Source: Nocardiopsis sp. CNT312
GTDB taxonomy: Bacteria; Actinomycetota; Actinomycetes; Streptosporangiales; Streptosporangiaceae
Reading direction: 5' to 3'
Length of the DNA: 64,000 nucleotides
NCBI RefSeq assembly: GCF_000515115.1
Contig: NZ_AZXF01000023.1
Coordinates: 186-64,185 of the forward strand
Position numbers and translations under genes: made by a program. Positions 1 through 8,900 of the stretch are shown piece by piece. A model generated the notes under the pieces. It was not told the DNA's origin, did no database searches, and worked only from the letters and a program-made list of their open reading frames with translations. Every line of letters begins with the position of its first letter. The stretch's first letter is position 1.

Positions 1-343
1 CCAGATCGCGCTCGGTGGTGTTGCCGGCCGCGTCGTAGGCGAAGGTCGAGAGCGTGTCGCCCTGGGCGGTGCTCTGCACCACGCTCTGGACGGTGTTGGG
101 CTGGTCCTCCCCCTCGGCGGGGTAGGTGTAGTCGCGCACCACGTCGCTGCCGGTACCGGTGGTGTCGTGGTGGGTCTCGGTGAGGCGGTTGCCGGCCGCG
201 TCGTAGGTGTAGGAGTGCCAGTAGGGCTCCGGTCCGCCCACGTCCTGGCTGGTGGGCGCACTCTCGCAGTCGGCCGGGTCACTGCCCGACAGCGTCCACG
301 CCTGGGTGGACGGAACCCTGGCAGGAAGCGATCCTGTCGGGGG
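1..343 (-). pseudogene. Rhs/YD-repeat protein fragment, 5' truncated, runs off left edge
   Basis: The minus-strand frame encodes two Rhs-type YD repeats, each with the core YDAAGN: YTYDAAGNRLTE around 180-210 and FAYDAAGNTTER around 10-40. YD repeats build the beta-cocoon shell of Rhs/tc-toxin proteins that enclose a polymorphic C-terminal toxin. Reading upstream, the frame is closed by a TAA at 344-346 and has no convincing start codon or ribosome-binding site; the first in-frame GTG (about 241) lies inside repeat-like sequence. It is therefore probably a 5'-truncated remnant or a frameshifted gene rather than an intact one. The part beyond position 1 is not visible. Confidence 0.7.
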
Positions 344-453
344 TTAGAGAGCAGACCGATGCGGCCGACCTCTCCGTCGGGTGGAGTGGGGGCCACTGGC
401 GAGAAAGCAGGTGCCAAACCCCGCCTCGGGGAGCCTCGTCCACCGGGAACGGC

Positions 454-1431
454 TCACGCGCCGTCGGGTCGCCGCTCCGCGTTCGGGGGAGCGGCTGCAC
501 CGGGTTTCGGACGTCGGTCCCTGGACAGCAGGACGGACAGCCCCGCCCACGCCAGGTCGGCCACGGTCATCGCCAGCCGGGAGGCCGCCGCCACCACCAG
601 GGCCGCCCCCGTGTCCACGACCGGGGCGAGCGCCACCACCAGCACCGCCTCCCGTACCCCCAGGCCGGCGGGCGCGAACACCACCAGCAGTCCCAGCGTC
701 CAGGCCAGCGCGTAGGCGCCGACCGCCGGGCCGAGTGAGGGCAGGGCGTCACCGCCCACCGCCCGCACCAGCACCCACACGTGCGTGCCCAGCAGCAGCC
801 AGGCCGCCACGGTCCAGGCGACGGCCGCCGCCATCGAGCGCCCCGGCAGGTCGAGCGGCCCCGCCCCGGCCACCTCGCGGAACCGGGCGAAGGGGCGCGC
901 GGCCAACCGGAGGCCCCACCCCGCCACGCGCGGGTGCAGCACGCCCAGCGCCACCGGCGCCAGGGCCAGCGCCCACCACCAACGGCGGGCCGCCTCCGCC
1001 GACGCCAGCGGCAGGGCGAGGGCCGCCACACACAGGCCGACGGCCACCGTCACCGCCACGGCGAGCACGGTCGCGGTCGCCCCGCGCACCCGGGGCACGT
1101 TCCAGTCCCGCGCGAGCTCCACCTGGGCGAGGAACGCCCACACCGAACCGGGCAGGTACTTGCCGAGCTGGCCGACGAACATCACCCGCGCCGCCGCGCC
1201 GCGCGGCAGCGGCGAACCCAGCCCGGCCAGCAGCGTGCGCCAGGCCAGCATCTGGCAGACCAGGCCGGCCATCCCGGCGGCCACCGACACCGGCAGTGTC
1301 CACAGGGGCAGATCGGCGACCGCCTCCCGCGTCTGCTCCCAGTGCGCGTGCACGGCCAGGACCGCACAGGCCAGGAGCAGCAGGAACAGCCCCAGCCGCA
1401 CCCACGGGTTGCGGCGCAGTCGGCTCAGCAC
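454..1431 (-). CDS. flippase-like membrane protein (LPG synthase TM / UPF0104 family)
   Basis: A 325-residue polytopic membrane protein of the lysylphosphatidylglycerol-synthase transmembrane (PF03706) type, without a catalytic LPG synthase domain. About eight hydrophobic segments are visible, as are two family signatures: GQLGKYLPGSVWAF in the first third and FAPAGLGVREAVLV near the C terminus. Relatives are linked to lipid or isoprenoid-glycan translocation; the substrate here is unknown. The GTG at 1431 is chosen because AGGAGGGG stands about five bases upstream. A longer frame reaches an ATG at 1557 that would overlap the opposite fbiC start, and its N terminus is Arg/Ser-rich and unlike the family. 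The gene is divergent from fbiC. Confidence 0.8.
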   Translation of the reverse strand: MLSRLRRNPWVRLGLFLLLLACAVLAVHAHWEQTREAVADLPLWTLPVSVAAGMAGLVCQMLAWRTLLAGLGSPLPRGAAARVMFVGQLGKYLPGSVWAFLAQVELARDWNVPRVRGATATVLAVAVTVAVGLCVAALALPLASAEAARRWWWALALAPVALGVLHPRVAGWGLRLAARPFARFREVAGAGPLDLPGRSMAAAVAWTVAAWLLLGTHVWVLVRAVGGDALPSLGPAVGAYALAWTLGLLVVFAPAGLGVREAVLVVALAPVVDTGAALVVAAASRLAMTVADLAWAGLSVLLSRDRRPKPGAAAPPNAERRPDGA

Positions 1432-1520
1432 CCGTCCCCTCCTCTTGCCGGTGTCACCCGATGATCCCAGACCGGGCCCGGCCCGCCGCGTCCGGGAACC
1501 CGACACCTGTCGCGATGCCC

Positions 1521-1549
1521 GGGACAGCGCGGCGACCGCGTCGTAGGGT
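1521..1549 (+). promoter_or_regulatory. putative fbiC promoter giving a leaderless transcript
   Basis: GGGACA (1521-1526), a 17-base spacer and TAGGGT (1544-1549) resemble a sigma-70-type promoter. The -10 box ends six bases before the fbiC ATG and no ribosome-binding site precedes that ATG. A leaderless message is therefore likely, which is common in actinomycetes. Inferred from sequence only. Confidence 0.45.
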
Positions 1550-1555
1550 TCGCCC

Positions 1556-4189
1556 ATGAGTGGTGCGAAGCAAGGCCCCCGCCCGTCACCGACCGTCCCC
1601 GCCCCCTCCGCGATGCGCCGCGCCCTGGCCCGCGCACGCGACGGCAAGACCCTCGACCCCGACGAGGCCGAGGTCCTCCTCCACGCCCGCGGTGAGGACC
1701 TGGACACCCTCCTCGACCACGCGGGGCGTGTCCGCGACGCCGGTCTGGAGGCCGCCGGGCGGCCGGGCACCGTCACCTACAGCCGCAAGGTCTTCGTGCC
1801 GCTGACCCGGCTGTGCCGGGACCGGTGCCACTACTGCACGTTCGCGACGGTACCCGGCCGCCTGGAGTCGCCCTTCCTCTCGCCCGACGAGGTCCTGGAG
1901 ACCGCCCGTCAGGGAGCCGCCCTGGGCTGCAAGGAGGCCCTGTTCACGCTCGGCGACCGCCCCGAGGACCGGTGGACGGCCGCCGCCGAGTGGCTGCACG
2001 CCCACGGCTACGACGACACTCTCTCCTACGTGCGCGCCATGGCGGTCCTGGTCCTGGAGGAGACCGGCCTGCTCCCGCACCTCAACCCGGGCGTGCTCAC
2101 CTGGTCCGACCTCCAACGGCTCAAACCCGTCGCGCCGTCGATGGGCATGATGCTGGAGACCACCTCCACCCGCCTGTTCACCGAACCGGGGCAGGCCCAC
2201 TACGGCAGCCCGGACAAGGACCCGGTCGTGCGGCTGCGCGTGCTGGAGGACGCGGGCCGCTCCAGCGTGCCGTTCACCACCGGAATGCTTCTGGGGATCG
2301 GGGAGAGCCACCGCGAGCGCGCCGAGACGGTCTTCGCGATCCGTGCCGCCGCCCGGCGCCACGGCGGCGTCCAGGAGGTCATCGTCCAGAACTTCCGCGC
2401 CAAGCCCGGCACGGCGATGATGCACCGCCCCGACGCCGAACGCGAGGAGATGGCCGCCGCCGTGGCCGTCACCCGGCTGGTCATGGGGCCGAAGGCGCAC
2501 GTCCAGGCGCCGCCCAACCTCATCGGCGCCGAGCACGGGGGCGTGGACGAGTACGCGCTCATGCTCCGCGCGGGCATCGACGACTGGGGCGGGGTCTCCC
2601 CGCTCACCCCCGACCACGTCAACCCGGAGCGGCCCTGGCCGCAGATCGACGACCTCGCCGCGCGCACCGCCGAGTCCGGGTTCACGCTCCGGGAGCGGCT
2701 CACCGTCTACCCGGAGTACGTGCGCGCGGGCGAGCCGTGGCTGGACCCGCGGATCGCCGGGCACGTGGCCGCGCTCGCCGACCCGGAGACCGGGCTGGCG
2801 GCCGAGGGCGCGTCCGTGGCGGGCCGCCCCTGGCAGGAGCCGGAGGCCGTGCTGGTCGCCTCGGGCCGCACCGACCTGCACACCGGGATCGACGGGCGGG
2901 GGCGCACCGGCGACCGCCGCGGCGACTTCGACTCGGTGTACGGGGACTGGGACGCGCTGGCGGAGGGCGTGGACCGCGAGGGCGCCGTCCCCCGCAGGTT
3001 CGACCCCGACATAGCCGCCGCGCTGCGCGCCGCCGAGGCCGACCCGGCCGGGATCTCCGACACCGAGGCGCTCGCCCTGCTGCACGCCGACGGCCCCGAA
3101 CTGGAGGCGCTGGCCGGCCTGGCCGACCGGGTGCGCCGCGACACGGTCGGCGACGAGGTCACCTACGTGGTGACCAGGAACATCAACTTCACCAACGTCT
3201 GCTACACCGGCTGCCGGTTCTGCGCCTTCGCCCAGCGCCGCACGGACGCCGACGCCTACACGCTCTCCCTGGAGCAGGTCGCCGACCGCGCGGAGGAGGC
3301 GTGGGGGGCCGGGGCCACCGAGGTGTGCATGCAGGGCGGCATCCACCCGGACCTGCCCGGCGACGCCTACTTCGATCTGGCCGCGGCCGTGCGCGAGCGG
3401 GTCCCGGAGATGCACGTCCACGCCTTCAGCCCGATGGAGGTGGTCAACGGGGCCTCCCGCAGCGGCCTGCCGGTGCGGGAGTGGCTGGTGCGGGCGCGTG
3501 AGGCGGGGCTCGGCTCGGTCCCGGGGACGGCCGCGGAGATCCTCGACGACGAGGTCCGCTGGATCCTCACCAAGGGGAAGCTGCCCGCGGACGCGTGGGT
3601 GGAGGTGATCACGGCCGCGCACGACCTGGGGATCCCCACCACGTCCACGATGATGTACGGCCACGTGGACGCGCCCCGCCACTGGGTGGCCCACATCAGG
3701 CTGCTGCGCTCGCTCCAGGAGCGGTCGGTGGAGCGGGGCGGCGGGCCCGGGTTCACGGAGTTCGTGCCGCTGCCGTTCGTGCACACCAACGCGCCGCTGT
3801 ACCTGGCGGGGCTGGCGCGGACGGGGCCCACGGTGCGGGAGAACCGGGCGGTGCACGCGCTGGCCCGGCTGCTGCTGCACGGGGCGGTCGACAACATCCA
3901 GTGCTCGTGGGTCAAGCTCGCCGAGGACACCTGCCGGACCCTGCTGCGGGGCGGCGTCAACGACGTGGGCGGCACCCTGATGGAGGAGACGATCAGCCGC
4001 ATGGCGGGGTCGGGGCAGGGGTCCTACAAGACGATCGGCGACATCCGCGCCCTCGTGGAACCGACGGGGCGTCCGCTGCGCCAGCGCACCACGCTCTACG
4101 GGGAGGTGACCGAGGAGCGGCGCCGGGCGGCCGAGGCCAGCGGCGGTGTCGCCGACAGCGTCCGCCGCCGGGCCCTGCCGCTGGTGTGA
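1556..4189 (+). CDS. fbiC: FO synthase FbiC (CofG-CofH fusion), coenzyme F420 biosynthesis
   Basis: This 877-residue bifunctional radical-SAM enzyme makes FO (7,8-didemethyl-8-hydroxy-5-deazariboflavin), the F420 chromophore, from tyrosine and 5-amino-6-ribitylaminouracil. The N-terminal half is CofG-like, with the cluster motif C87-x3-C91-x2-C94. The C-terminal half is CofH-like, with C549-x3-C553-x2-C556. Length and domain order match actinobacterial FbiC. There is no ribosome-binding site before the ATG, so translation is probably leaderless. fbiA and fbiB, which finish F420 from FO, lie about 2 kb downstream on the other strand, separated by a toxin-antitoxin pair and a chitinase gene. 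Confidence 0.97.
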   Translation: MSGAKQGPRPSPTVPAPSAMRRALARARDGKTLDPDEAEVLLHARGEDLDTLLDHAGRVRDAGLEAAGRPGTVTYSRKVFVPLTRLCRDRCHYCTFATVPGRLESPFLSPDEVLETARQGAALGCKEALFTLGDRPEDRWTAAAEWLHAHGYDDTLSYVRAMAVLVLEETGLLPHLNPGVLTWSDLQRLKPVAPSMGMMLETTSTRLFTEPGQAHYGSPDKDPVVRLRVLEDAGRSSVPFTTGMLLGIGESHRERAETVFAIRAAARRHGGVQEVIVQNFRAKPGTAMMHRPDAEREEMAAAVAVTRLVMGPKAHVQAPPNLIGAEHGGVDEYALMLRAGIDDWGGVSPLTPDHVNPERPWPQIDDLAARTAESGFTLRERLTVYPEYVRAGEPWLDPRIAGHVAALADPETGLAAEGASVAGRPWQEPEAVLVASGRTDLHTGIDGRGRTGDRRGDFDSVYGDWDALAEGVDREGAVPRRFDPDIAAALRAAEADPAGISDTEALALLHADGPELEALAGLADRVRRDTVGDEVTYVVTRNINFTNVCYTGCRFCAFAQRRTDADAYTLSLEQVADRAEEAWGAGATEVCMQGGIHPDLPGDAYFDLAAAVRERVPEMHVHAFSPMEVVNGASRSGLPVREWLVRAREAGLGSVPGTAAEILDDEVRWILTKGKLPADAWVEVITAAHDLGIPTTSTMMYGHVDAPRHWVAHIRLLRSLQERSVERGGGPGFTEFVPLPFVHTNAPLYLAGLARTGPTVRENRAVHALARLLLHGAVDNIQCSWVKLAEDTCRTLLRGGVNDVGGTLMEETISRMAGSGQGSYKTIGDIRALVEPTGRPLRQRTTLYGEVTEERRRAAEASGGVADSVRRRALPLV

Positions 4190-4231
4190 GGTGTCGTGCG
4201 GTTTCCCTGGACAGGCGGGTATGCGCGGAGT

Positions 4232-4486
4232 ATGACGAATAAGCGCGTCACCATCAGCGTCCCGGAGGAGATCGTGGCCAAGGCCCAGCGCGCCGTCGAT
4301 TCCGGCCAGGCCGGTTCCGTCTCCGCGTACTTCACCGAACTCGCGGAGACCGCCCCCGACTGGGCGGATGCAGAACAATTGGCCGCTGAGATTCTGGAGG
4401 AATCGGGCGGAACGACCGCTGAGGACGAGGAGTGGGTGGAAAGCGTGCTCGGCGGGGCGAGGCGCTCTGTAGAGTCCGCTGGATGA
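4232..4486 (+). CDS. putative antitoxin of a VapBC-type module
   Basis: An 84-residue acidic protein beginning MTNKRVTISVPEEI. The N terminus looks like a ribbon-helix-helix DNA-binding strand plus helix, and the C-terminal half (after about residue 45) is Glu/Asp-rich as in toxin-neutralising tails. The ATG at 4232 is preferred to the GTG at 4196 because the homologous-looking part begins there; GGAG lies only about two bases upstream, so this start is not certain. Its stop overlaps the ATG of the PIN-domain gene (ATGA), the usual coupling in type II toxin-antitoxin operons. Confidence 0.75.
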   Translation: MTNKRVTISVPEEIVAKAQRAVDSGQAGSVSAYFTELAETAPDWADAEQLAAEILEESGGTTAEDEEWVESVLGGARRSVESAG

Positions 4487-4866
4487 ATACGGATGTCGTC
4501 GTCTTCGACACGGGAGCATTGACCGCGCTCGAACGTCGACAGGCCAGGATGTGGAGACTGGTCCAGCGCGTGGTCAGAGAGCGCCTCAGGATCATCGTCC
4601 CGGCCGGTGTGTTGGCCCAGGCTTGGAGAGGCGACGCGCGCCAACACGCCATCTCCCGTCTGATCAAGGGGCGCACCACCTTGATCGATCCCCTGAACAA
4701 GGAGACGGCCAGGCAGGTGGGTGTCCTTTTGGGCAGGTCTGGAGGCAGCGATGTCGTGGACGGTCACGTCGCGCTTCTCGGAGCCAAGTTCCGGGCGCCG
4801 GTCCTCCCCTCCGACCCCGACGACATCGGCAAGATCGACCCCGCTCTCACGATCGTGTGCGTCTGA
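4483..4866 (+). CDS. PIN-domain toxin, VapC-like ribonuclease
   Basis: A 127-residue PIN-domain protein. The first catalytic acid is Asp9 in FDTGALTAL, and an acidic cluster follows at Asp90/Asp93 and Asp111/Asp113/Asp114. The second position, Glu in many VapC proteins, is Gln46 in VPAGVLAQAWR; I recall this form in related actinobacterial proteins, so I do not read it as inactivation. VapC toxins cleave tRNA or rRNA and are blocked by the cognate antitoxin. The ATG overlaps the antitoxin stop by four bases. The pair sits between fbiC and a chitinase, a plausible insertion. Confidence 0.8.
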   Translation: MNTDVVVFDTGALTALERRQARMWRLVQRVVRERLRIIVPAGVLAQAWRGDARQHAISRLIKGRTTLIDPLNKETARQVGVLLGRSGGSDVVDGHVALLGAKFRAPVLPSDPDDIGKIDPALTIVCV

Positions 4867-4944
4867 GCGGGCCGCCGCGCGAGTCGGGGAAACGCGGCGG
4901 CCCGCCGGGATGAGGCGGGACCCTGCTCGCGGTCCCGCCCCGGG

Positions 4945-6189
4945 TCAGCAGGTGCCGAGGGTCTCCCAGACGCCCCATTGGCCGGTGGTGCCGGGCTCCT
5001 CGCCCCGGGTCCACCACTTGGCGCGGTACTCCGCGCCCTCGTGGGAGACGGTGTCGCCGCCGGTGTAGACGGTGGTGGACGACCAGGCCGGGGAGGCGCA
5101 GTCGGCGGGCGGGCCGGTGGGCTCCTGCGTCGGCTCTCCGGTCGGTCCGTCGGTGGGCGGGTCGGTCGGGCCGGAGCCCAGGCGGGCGGAGAGGGCGTCC
5201 GCGAACGCGTAGCCGTTGGTCGCGTCCCAGTTCACCGACCACGTCATGACCCCGCCGATCGGGCCGTAGGGGGTTTCGGGGGTGAAACTCCCGCAGTTGG
5301 TGCCGGCCTCCAGGCAGTCGAGGGCGGCGACGATCTCGCTCGGCGGCATGTACCCGCCGCCCGCGGCCGAGGGGACGGCGGGCAGGCCTAGGCCGACCTG
5401 GCCCGGGGACAGGCCCATCTCTAGCTGGATGCAGGCCAGCGCGGCGACGAAGTCGGGCGTGCCCTGAGCGTAGACCTGGTCGTCGCACCCCAGCATGGTG
5501 CCGGAGTTGTAGTACTGCATGTTGACGATGGTGAGGATGTCGCCGATGTTGGACGCCAGTTCGTAGTACGGCGCGGTCTCGTACTGGAAGTCGATGGTCT
5601 GCGGCGCCATCGTGATGATCAGGTCCGGTCCGGCGTCGGCGCTGAGGTCGCGCAGGGCCGCTTCCATGTACTGGGCGTCGATGCCGTGTTCGAGGTCGAT
5701 GTCGATCCCGTCGAACCCGTACTCCAGCATGAGCGCGTGGGCGGTGTCGGCGAAGTTCCGGGCCTGGGCGGCGTTGGCGACGCTCACGTGCCCGAGTTCG
5801 CCGCCCACGGAGAGGACCACCTTGCGGCCCTCGGCCTGGATCGCGGCGACGTCGGAGCGGAAGCCCTCCTCGGTGTAGCCGTCCAGTTCGCCGACGGCGA
5901 GGTCGAACGTGATGCCGCCGTCGAGCGTGGGGTGGTTGTCGGCGAAGGCGACGGCGACGAGGTTGTACTCCGAGGGGACGTCGGCGAGCGTCAGGACGGT
6001 CGATCCGTTGTCGAAGTTGTGCCAGTAGCCGGTGAGCCACTGTTCGCTGTGCTCCTCGGCGGCCAAGGCGAGCGGCGCCGTGGCCGTGACCAGGGCGGTG
6101 GCGAGGGCGGCGGCTCCGGCGGCCAGGGCGGTCCTGGCGCGGGAGGCCCCTGTCCCGTGGCGGTTTCTCTTGCGGACGAGGCCGAGCAT
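4945..6189 (-). CDS. secreted family-18 chitinase with C-terminal chitin-binding domain
   Basis: This 414-residue exported enzyme hydrolyses chitin. Residues 1-44 are a signal peptide with a basic N region and an Ala-rich core. The GH18 barrel follows, with the SxGG motif at 127-130 and DGIDIDLE at 160-167, where Glu167 is the acid/base. A Pro/Thr/Gly/Glu-rich linker leads to a C-terminal type-3 chitin-binding (CBM5/12) domain rich in Trp and ending in Cys. The start has AAGGAG seven bases upstream. A strong promoter lies about 60 bases upstream. The GntR/SIS/NagZ locus near 45 kb could use its breakdown products. Confidence 0.93.
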   Translation of the reverse strand: MLGLVRKRNRHGTGASRARTALAAGAAALATALVTATAPLALAAEEHSEQWLTGYWHNFDNGSTVLTLADVPSEYNLVAVAFADNHPTLDGGITFDLAVGELDGYTEEGFRSDVAAIQAEGRKVVLSVGGELGHVSVANAAQARNFADTAHALMLEYGFDGIDIDLEHGIDAQYMEAALRDLSADAGPDLIITMAPQTIDFQYETAPYYELASNIGDILTIVNMQYYNSGTMLGCDDQVYAQGTPDFVAALACIQLEMGLSPGQVGLGLPAVPSAAGGGYMPPSEIVAALDCLEAGTNCGSFTPETPYGPIGGVMTWSVNWDATNGYAFADALSARLGSGPTDPPTDGPTGEPTQEPTGPPADCASPAWSSTTVYTGGDTVSHEGAEYRAKWWTRGEEPGTTGQWGVWETLGTC

Positions 6190-6248
6190 GGGGGTGCTCC
6201 TTTCCGTCGAGCGTGGGCAGGGGTTGTGGGACCCCTAATAGTTAAGAA

Positions 6249-6277
6249 ACCTTAAAATTTCCGGCCCCCCGCGTCAA
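6249..6277 (-). promoter_or_regulatory. chitinase promoter with inverted repeat over the -10 box
   Basis: On the minus strand TTGACG (6277-6272), a 17-base spacer and TAAGGT (6254-6249) form a good sigma-70-type promoter reading into the chitinase. The perfect inverted repeat TTAAG-N4-CTTAA (6242-6255) covers the -10 box and is a plausible repressor site. The surrounding 80 bases are markedly AT-rich for this genome. Confidence 0.6.
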
Positions 6278-6320
6278 CGGAAACAGTAAAGAAAGTTTGC
6301 TGTTCTATCGGGTACCTGGT

Positions 6321-6368
6321 TCCACGCGAAGGGCCGACGCGCCCCAGCGCGTCGGCCCTTCGCGTGGA
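6321..6368 (-). terminator. perfect 22-bp hairpin ending the fbiA-fbiB operon
   Basis: Positions 6321-6342 and 6347-6368 are perfectly complementary over 22 bp with a CCCA loop, starting ten bases after the fbiB stop. No U-tract follows on the minus strand, which is usual for actinomycete terminators. It also isolates the chitinase promoter from fbiAB read-through. Confidence 0.8.
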
Positions 6369-6378
6369 GAGCGCGGGG

Positions 6379-7674
6379 TCAGCGCACCGCGATGAAGTCC
6401 TCCGGGTCCCGGGGCAGCCGGTCCCGGGGCGGCTCCGCCGCGTGCCCCACGGCCACCGCGCCCATCGGCTCCCAGTTCCCGGGGACCTCCAGCACCTCGC
6501 GCACCACGTCCGGGCAGAACAGGGTCGAGGAGATCCACGCCGAACCCAGGCCCTCCACGGCCAGGCCCACCAGCAGGCTCTGCACCCCGGCACCCATCGC
6601 CACCAGGAACATCGATCGCTCGGCGTCGGCCCGGCGCGCGTCGGGGTAGGGGTGCGCCCCGTCGGCCACCAGGAACGGCACCACCAGGCAGGGGGCGCCG
6701 CGCAGCACGTCGCCGCGCCTGGTCCGCCTCGCGACCTGCTCCTCGGAGAAGCCGTCGCCGCGAAGGTCGGCCACCCACGCCTGGAGCATGGCGTCCAGCA
6801 GCCTCTTGCGGGTGTGGGCCGACTCCACCAGCACGTACCGCCACGGCGTGGTGTGGTGGGGCGCGGGCGCCGTCACCGCGGTGCCCACCGCCCGCCGGAC
6901 GGCGGCCGGGTCCACCGGGTCGCCGGTGAAGGAGCGCACCGTGCGCCGGGCCGGGACCACGTCGCGCGAGCCGTACCGGAACAGGTCGTCGTCGGCGGGG
7001 CGCACCAGGGCGGCCGCGCCGGGGCCGTCCTCGGCGGTGACCAGGCGGCCCAGACCGCTGACCACCGCCACCGGGACGCCGTCGGTCTTGCCCTTGACCA
7101 GTTCGCCCGCGCCCGCCACCTCGTCGGCCAGCGCGTTCACGGTCGCCGCCATGGGCGTGCCGTGGCTGTCGGGGGTGCCGCGCAGGTCCTGGAGGGGCGG
7201 CAGCCCGGCCAGGCCGAGGGCGACATCGGTCTGGCCCACCCGCCAGGGGCGGCCGAAGGTGTCGGAGACAACCACGGCCACGTTCACCCCCAGCCGTGCC
7301 CGCAGCGCCGCCCTCAGACAGCGGGCGGAGGCGTCGGGGTCCTCCGGCAGCAGGAGCACCGTCCCGGGCTCGACGTTGGAGGCGTCCACCCCGGCCGCCG
7401 CCATCACCATGCCGCGGCGGTCCTGCACGATCCGGGTCCGGCCCGCCCGCGCCACCGTCCGCACGGCCTCGGCGTCGACCGCCTCCTCCCGGTCCATCCG
7501 GCGGTCGCGCCCCTCGGCCTTGCTGACGACCTTGGAGGTGACGACCAGCACGTCGCCGTCGGCCAGCGGGGTACCGGAGGCCTCCGCGGCGTCGGCGATC
7601 AGGGCGGCCAGGTCGTCGCCGGGGCGCACCTCGGGGATCCCGGCCAGCCCGCGGATCCCGATCCCGGGGGTCAT
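6379..7674 (-). CDS. fbiB: bifunctional F420-0:gamma-glutamyl ligase / FMN-dependent dehydro-F420 reductase FbiB
   Basis: A 431-residue cytoplasmic enzyme. Residues 1 to about 245 are the CofE-type ligase that adds gamma-linked glutamates to F420-0; [12 protein letters not shown] and [12 protein letters not shown] are recognisable. The remaining C-terminal part is a nitroreductase-fold domain ([14 protein letters not shown]) that in mycobacterial FbiB binds FMN and reduces dehydro-F420. The ATG overlaps the fbiA stop by four bases (ATGA), so the two genes are translationally coupled. A longer upstream frame is only a shadow of fbiA. Confidence 0.95.
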   Translation of the reverse strand: MTPGIGIRGLAGIPEVRPGDDLAALIADAAEASGTPLADGDVLVVTSKVVSKAEGRDRRMDREEAVDAEAVRTVARAGRTRIVQDRRGMVMAAAGVDASNVEPGTVLLLPEDPDASARCLRAALRARLGVNVAVVVSDTFGRPWRVGQTDVALGLAGLPPLQDLRGTPDSHGTPMAATVNALADEVAGAGELVKGKTDGVPVAVVSGLGRLVTAEDGPGAAALVRPADDDLFRYGSRDVVPARRTVRSFTGDPVDPAAVRRAVGTAVTAPAPHHTTPWRYVLVESAHTRKRLLDAMLQAWVADLRGDGFSEEQVARRTRRGDVLRGAPCLVVPFLVADGAHPYPDARRADAERSMFLVAMGAGVQSLLVGLAVEGLGSAWISSTLFCPDVVREVLEVPGNWEPMGAVAVGHAAEPPRDRLPRDPEDFIAVR

Positions 7675-8651
7675 CCCTTCGCCTCCGACAGTTCGACGGC
7701 CAGGTCCACGGCGGCGCGGGCGAGCGCCTCGGTCGCGGCGGGGCCGTTCATGTACAGCGGGCGTGAGCGCACCTCGATCCCCGCAGCCCTCGTCCCCGCG
7801 TCGGCCTCGTCGACCAGCCAGCCGTCCAGCAGGTCCGCCCCCAGGTGCTCGGCGACGGCGCCAGCGTCGGTCTCCACACCGAGGGCGGCCAGGCAGGCGT
7901 CGGCCATCCCGCGGACGGGCGCGCCGCCGATGATCGGGGAGACGCCCACCACGGTCTTGGCGGCCATGGCGTCGCGGATGCCGGGCACGCCCAGGACGGA
8001 GCCGACGCTGACCACCGGGTTGGAGGGCGGCAGGATCACGGCGTCCGCCTCGGCGATGGCCTTCAGCACACCGGGTGCGGGGGCGGACGACTCCGCGCCC
8101 ACGGAGACGATCTGTTGCGCGGGCAGGGCGGCCCGGTGCCGGATCCACCACTCCTGGAAGTGGAGGGCGCGGGGCCCCTCGCCCTCGTCGACCACCACGT
8201 GCGTCTCGACCTGGTCGTCGGTCATGGGGATCAGGCGCACGCCCGGCTTCCAGCGGTCGCACAGCGCCTCGGTGACGGCGGAGAGGGGATACCCCGTGGC
8301 GAGCATCTGCGCTCGGACGATATGGGTGGCTGTGTCCCGGTCGCCCAGACCGAACCAGGTCGGCCGCATCCCGTAGGCGGCGAGCTCCTCCTTGACGGTG
8401 AAGGACTCGTCGGCTCTGCCCCAGCCCCGTTCCTCGTCGATGCCCCCGCCCAGGGTGTACATCACCGTGTCCAGGTCCGGACAGATCCTGAGTCCGAACA
8501 GGGTGATGTCGTCGCCGGTGTTGCCGATGACGGTGATGGCGCTGTCCGTGCTGTGCTCTCCGGTGGTGGGGGAGCCGGTTCCGAGGGCGGCCTTGAGGCC
8601 GCGCAGGAAGCGTGCTCCGCCGATACCGCCGGCCGGTACGACTATCCGCAT
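7671..8651 (-). CDS. fbiA: FbiA, (dehydro)2-phospholactate-type transferase of F420 biosynthesis
   Basis: A 326-residue CofD-family transferase that joins the 2-phospholactate or phosphoenolpyruvate-derived unit, activated with guanosine, to FO, giving F420-0 or dehydro-F420-0. The N terminus [18 protein letters not shown] holds the family's Gly-rich nucleotide-binding loop, followed by [10 protein letters not shown] and the [12 protein letters not shown] segment. It is the first gene of a two-gene operon with fbiB. The start is set by the conserved N terminus, and the upstream ribosome-binding site is weak. The genes fbiA-fbiB-whiB are also neighbours in mycobacteria and Streptomyces. Confidence 0.96.
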   Translation of the reverse strand: MRIVVPAGGIGGARFLRGLKAALGTGSPTTGEHSTDSAITVIGNTGDDITLFGLRICPDLDTVMYTLGGGIDEERGWGRADESFTVKEELAAYGMRPTWFGLGDRDTATHIVRAQMLATGYPLSAVTEALCDRWKPGVRLIPMTDDQVETHVVVDEGEGPRALHFQEWWIRHRAALPAQQIVSVGAESSAPAPGVLKAIAEADAVILPPSNPVVSVGSVLGVPGIRDAMAAKTVVGVSPIIGGAPVRGMADACLAALGVETDAGAVAEHLGADLLDGWLVDEADAGTRAAGIEVRSRPLYMNGPAATEALARAAVDLAVELSEAKG

Positions 8652-8900
8652 GCGTCCAAGTCTGGCAGGCTGGAGGCATGTATGCGTCGTGTGCCCCGCT
8701 GATGGGCGGTCCCGGTACCACGTGACCGGACCCGCGTCTGAGAGTCTGAGAACTCCAGGGCCGTGACCACCGTCCCACCAGTGGGCCGCCCTCCGACACC
8801 TCCCTGTTCGTCCGGGGCGCAACCGATGCACCAGACAGCCTGACCATATGCCAAGCTTCCCCCGACGCGACGGCGAGGAAGCAGCGGAGGGGAACCTCTC
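8652..8900. other. divergent spacer between fbiA and the Q/Y-rich membrane protein gene
   Basis: No gene is seen. It contains an immediate tandem 8-base repeat GTCTGAGA (8736-8743 and 8744-8751). It also holds the GGAGGGG ribosome-binding site that fixes the TTG start at 8901. Promoters for both directions are expected here but I could not pick them with confidence. Confidence 0.5.

Noticed and set aside
1586..4519. 977-codon open frame on the minus strand opposite fbiC
   Set aside because: It is a GC-driven shadow of fbiC: Arg/His/Gly/Pro-rich, without domains, while the plus strand has full FbiC motifs.
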